DNA from: Bacteroidia bacterium
GTDB taxonomy: Bacteria; Bacteroidota; Bacteroidia; B-17B0; Aurantibacillaceae
Assembly (NCBI GenBank): GCA_014379485.1
Contig: JACMLS010001111.1
Location: 1 to 7,878 of the forward strand
DNA: 7,878 nt
Direction: 5' to 3'
Part shown: piece after piece, positions 5,127 to 7,878 of the stretch
Layout of the letters: every line of letters starts with the position of its first letter
Position numbering within the stretch: the stretch's first letter is position 1
Position numbers and translations under genes: made by a program
The notes under the pieces: model-generated
Database searches by the model: none
What the model was told of the DNA's origin: nothing
The model's input: the letters and a program-made list of their open reading frames with translations, nothing else

Positions 5127-7878
5127 ATGGAAGTTGTTGACGATATAGAACAGATAGAAGTAACCGGTGCGCGCGTTCACAATTTAAAAAACATAAGTCT
5201 TTGTATTCCCCGCAATAAATTAGTGGTTATAACAGGCCTCAGCGGTAGCGGTAAGTCGTCGCTGGCTTTTGATACTATTTATGCCGAAGGACAAAGAAGG
5301 TACATTGAAAGTTTTTCATCTTACGCGAGGCATTTTTTAGGAAATCTGGAACGACCCGATGTAGATAAAATATCAGGACTCTCACCTGTAATTTCCATCG
5401 AACAAAAAACGGTGAATAAAAATCCGCGTTCTACTGTAGGAACAATTACTGAGATCTATGATTTTTTGCGTCTGCTTTATGCGCGTGCGGGCGAAGCTTA
5501 TTCTTACGAGAGTGGAGAAAAAATGGTCAGGTATTCTGACGACCAGATCATCAATTTAATTTTAAAGGATTTTAATGGAAAAAAAATAAACCTGCTGGCT
5601 CCTGTTGTAAGAGGAAGAAAAGGGCATTACCGCGAATTGTTTGAACAGATCAGAAAACAAGGATATACCAAAGTAAGAATTGACGGTGAAATAAAAGAGA
5701 TTGTTACGCGCATGCAAACTGATCGTTACAAGATTCACGACATAGAGATTGTAATAGACAGAATTGAAGTTTCTTCTGCAGCAAAGCAACGGCTTACCGA
5801 ATCTTTGCAAACAGCAATGAAACAGGGTAAAGGAAGTTTAATGGTAATTGAGCATTCAGAAAAAAACTCCTCAAAAAACAAAGCGCGTTTTTTTTCAAGG
5901 TCGCTCATGTGCCCTTCAAGCGGAATTTCTTACGATGAACCGGCACCAAATTTATTTTCTTTCAACTCTCCTTACGGTGCCTGTCCTAAATGTAACGGAC
6001 TTGGAACCATTTCTGAGATCGATCTCAATAAAATTATTCCAGATGCTGAGCTGAGTATTCGTAAAGGCGCCATTGCACCGTTGGGTACTTACAAGAACAA
6101 CTGGATTTTTATGCAGGTGGAGGCGATTGGAAAAAAATACGGATTTACTATAGACTCTCCTTTTAATGAACTGGAAGAAGAAGCGGTAAACGTTTTACTT
6201 TTCGGAACGGATGAAGTGTTTAAAGTGAAGACAGAAGAAAATTCTGCGGGTTACAATACAAATTTTGAAGGCATTGCTTCTTTTATTATAAAGCAGGCAG
6301 AAGAAGATCCTTCGCCGGCAATGCTGAGATGGGTAAATGGTTTTACCAATAAAATTCCCTGTGCAACATGTAAAGGAACGCGTTTAAAAAAAGAAGCACT
6401 GTTTTTTAAAATTAACGATAAAAATATTGCAGAACTTTCTGAAATGGACATTTCTGTTTTGGGAAACTGGTTTAAAAACATTGAGAAAAAATTAAGTAAA
6501 CAGCAAAATATTATTGGCGAAGAAATTTTAAAAGAGATTCGCGCCCGCATAGGTTTTTTATTGGAAGTGGGTTTGGATTACGTTACACTAAACAGAAGCT
6601 CGCGTTCACTTTCTGGAGGAGAAGCGCAACGCATCAGGCTTGCAACACAGATCGGCTCGCAATTAGTTGGCGTTCTTTATATTCTTGATGAGCCGAGCAT
6701 TGGGTTGCATCAGCGCGACAATTTAAGACTGATAGAAGCTCTGAAAAATTTGCGGGATACCGGAAATTCTGTTATTGTGGTTGAACACGATAAAGAAATG
6801 ATCATGGAATCTGATTACGTGATTGACATTGGGCCAGGCGCAGGAATTCACGGTGGAAAAGTTGTTGCAGCCGGACATCCCTCTGAATTAAAAAATTTCA
6901 ACACTGTTACTTCAGATTACATTACTGAAAAAAAAGAAATTAAAATTCCGAAGGTCAGAAGAAAAGGAAACGGAAAAAAATTATCGGTAAAAAATGCAAC
7001 AGGGCATAATCTGAAAAACGTTTCTGTAGAATTTCCGCTCGGCACTTTTATTTGTGTTACCGGTGTTTCCGGCAGCGGAAAATCTTCGCTCATTAACGAA
7101 ACTTTATATCCGGCCCTGAACAAATATTTTTTCAACGCAGAAAAAAGACCTTTACCTCATAAAAAAATAGAAGGGATTGAGAACATTGATAAGGTAATTG
7201 AAATTGATCAATCGCCCATCGGAAGAACTCCGCGATCAAATCCTGCCACCTATACAAATGTTTTTTCTGATATCAGGAATTTGTATGCTGAATTGCCTGA
7301 ATCAAAAATAAGAGGGTACAAACCCGGAAGATTTTCATTTAACGTAAAAGGTGGGCGCTGCGAAACCTGTGGCGGTGCAGGAGTAAAAACTATTGAAATG
7401 AATTTTTTGCCTGATGTGTATGTGGTTTGCGATGAGTGCAACGGCAAAAGATACAACCGCGAAACAATTGAAATCCGCTACAAAGGAAAATCGATCAGCG
7501 ATGTGCTGAACATGACCATTGAAACGGCCACAGAATTTTTCGCACACATTCCATCTATCAACCAAAGAATAAAAACTTTGAATGAGGTTGGTTTGGGATA
7601 TATAACATTAGGGCAACAGGCAACCACTTTATCTGGCGGCGAAGCACAACGTGTAAAGCTTGCTACTGAACTTTCTAAAAGAGATACCGGAAATACTTTT
7701 TATATTCTTGATGAACCTACAACGGGACTTCATTTTGAAGACATTCGTATTTTGCTCGAAGTATTGAACCGTTTGGTAGAAAACGGCAACACAGTTGTTG
7801 TAATAGAACATAACTTAGATATTATTAAAGTTGCAGATCATATTATTGACCTTGGCCCTGAAGGAGGAAAAGGCGGAG
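5127..7878 (+). CDS. uvrA: UvrA, excinuclease ABC subunit A (3'-partial)
   Basis: UvrA is the damage-sensing ATPase of nucleotide excision repair; it dimerises, scans DNA and loads UvrB. The frame stays open with no frameshift for 917 codons to the window edge, so about 25-40 C-terminal residues are missing. The first ATPase half has Walker A GLSGSGKSS at 37-45 (K43), signature LSGGEAQ at 495-501 and Walker B YILDEPS with D521/E522. The second half has Walker A GVSGSGKSS at 646-654 (K652), LSGGEAQ at 835-841 and YILDEPT with D862/E863. The C-terminal zinc finger is intact (C745, C748, C768, C771), as is the CATC pair at 412-415. The first zinc site has C262, C286 and C289, but serine S265 stands where the family has the second cysteine. 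The QSPIGRTPRSNPATYT stretch is also present. ATG 5127 is the first possible start after an in-frame stop. It sits 30 bases after the polysaccharide genes and may be partly co-transcribed with them. Confidence 0.98.
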   Translation, partial: MEVVDDIEQIEVTGARVHNLKNISLCIPRNKLVVITGLSGSGKSSLAFDTIYAEGQRRYIESFSSYARHFLGNLERPDVDKISGLSPVISIEQKTVNKNPRSTVGTITEIYDFLRLLYARAGEAYSYESGEKMVRYSDDQIINLILKDFNGKKINLLAPVVRGRKGHYRELFEQIRKQGYTKVRIDGEIKEIVTRMQTDRYKIHDIEIVIDRIEVSSAAKQRLTESLQTAMKQGKGSLMVIEHSEKNSSKNKARFFSRSLMCPSSGISYDEPAPNLFSFNSPYGACPKCNGLGTISEIDLNKIIPDAELSIRKGAIAPLGTYKNNWIFMQVEAIGKKYGFTIDSPFNELEEEAVNVLLFGTDEVFKVKTEENSAGYNTNFEGIASFIIKQAEEDPSPAMLRWVNGFTNKIPCATCKGTRLKKEALFFKINDKNIAELSEMDISVLGNWFKNIEKKLSKQQNIIGEEILKEIRARIGFLLEVGLDYVTLNRSSRSLSGGEAQRIRLATQIGSQLVGVLYILDEPSIGLHQRDNLRLIEALKNLRDTGNSVIVVEHDKEMIMESDYVIDIGPGAGIHGGKVVAAGHPSELKNFNTVTSDYITEKKEIKIPKVRRKGNGKKLSVKNATGHNLKNVSVEFPLGTFICVTGVSGSGKSSLINETLYPALNKYFFNAEKRPLPHKKIEGIENIDKVIEIDQSPIGRTPRSNPATYTNVFSDIRNLYAELPESKIRGYKPGRFSFNVKGGRCETCGGAGVKTIEMNFLPDVYVVCDECNGKRYNRETIEIRYKGKSISDVLNMTIETATEFFAHIPSINQRIKTLNEVGLGYITLGQQATTLSGGEAQRVKLATELSKRDTGNTFYILDEPTTGLHFEDIRILLEVLNRLVENGNTVVVIEHNLDIIKVADHIIDLGPEGGKGG

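Noticed and set aside
5919..5921. Serine codon in the UvrA zinc site as a sign of a pseudogene
   Set aside because: The reading frame and all ATPase motifs are intact over 917 codons, so a lineage-specific substitution is more likely than decay.
5848..6054. 68-codon open frame on the + strand inside uvrA
   Set aside because: It is out of frame with uvrA and overlaps its first zinc region, where the uvrA frame is plainly the conserved one.
6251..6550. 99-codon open frame on the - strand, with others at 6917-7135, 7250-7456, 7335-7565 and 7629-7811
   Set aside because: All are antisense shadows of highly conserved uvrA segments; none has a family signature.

Overview
The window holds five tightly packed genes, all on the + strand. 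It looks like the end of an exopolysaccharide/capsule operon running into a DNA-repair gene. Base composition is AT-rich (roughly 35-40% GC by eye). Several traits point to Bacteroidota: starts without Shine-Dalgarno sequences, a Wzc-type kinase with a Gly-Tyr tail, a lytic transglycosylase of the SLT + LysM type common in that phylum, and a UvrA very close to Bacteroidota forms as I remember them. I can only suggest the phylum, not a genus.

Layout. Positions 1-2186 encode a polysaccharide co-polymerase/tyrosine autokinase (Wzc-like) whose N-terminus lies before the window. After a 5-base gap, 2192-2734 encode dTDP-4-dehydrorhamnose 3,5-epimerase (rfbC/rmlC). After 11 bases, 2746-3837 encode a membrane phosphosugar transferase of the WecA/TagO/MraY superfamily. 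A 4-base ATGA overlap leads into 3834-5096, a membrane-anchored lytic transglycosylase with a C-terminal LysM domain. After a 30-base AT-rich gap, uvrA starts at 5127 and runs off the right edge, lacking only its last few dozen codons.

How the genes fit together. The transferase would load the first phosphosugar onto undecaprenyl phosphate. The epimerase contributes to a dTDP-6-deoxysugar precursor, probably dTDP-L-rhamnose. The kinase would control polymerisation and export through its tyrosine-rich tail. The transglycosylase could open or remodel peptidoglycan, possibly for the export apparatus; that last link is inference from gene order. UvrA acts in nucleotide excision repair and is probably just an adjacent housekeeping gene.

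No RNA genes, insertion sequences, CRISPR arrays, strong terminators or unexplained stretches over 300 bases were found. I see no convincing new system. The most notable points are an 18-bp perfect tandem duplication that sets the number of tyrosines in the kinase tail, a missing cysteine in the first zinc site of UvrA, and a peptidoglycan lyase co-translated with a glycan-initiating transferase.
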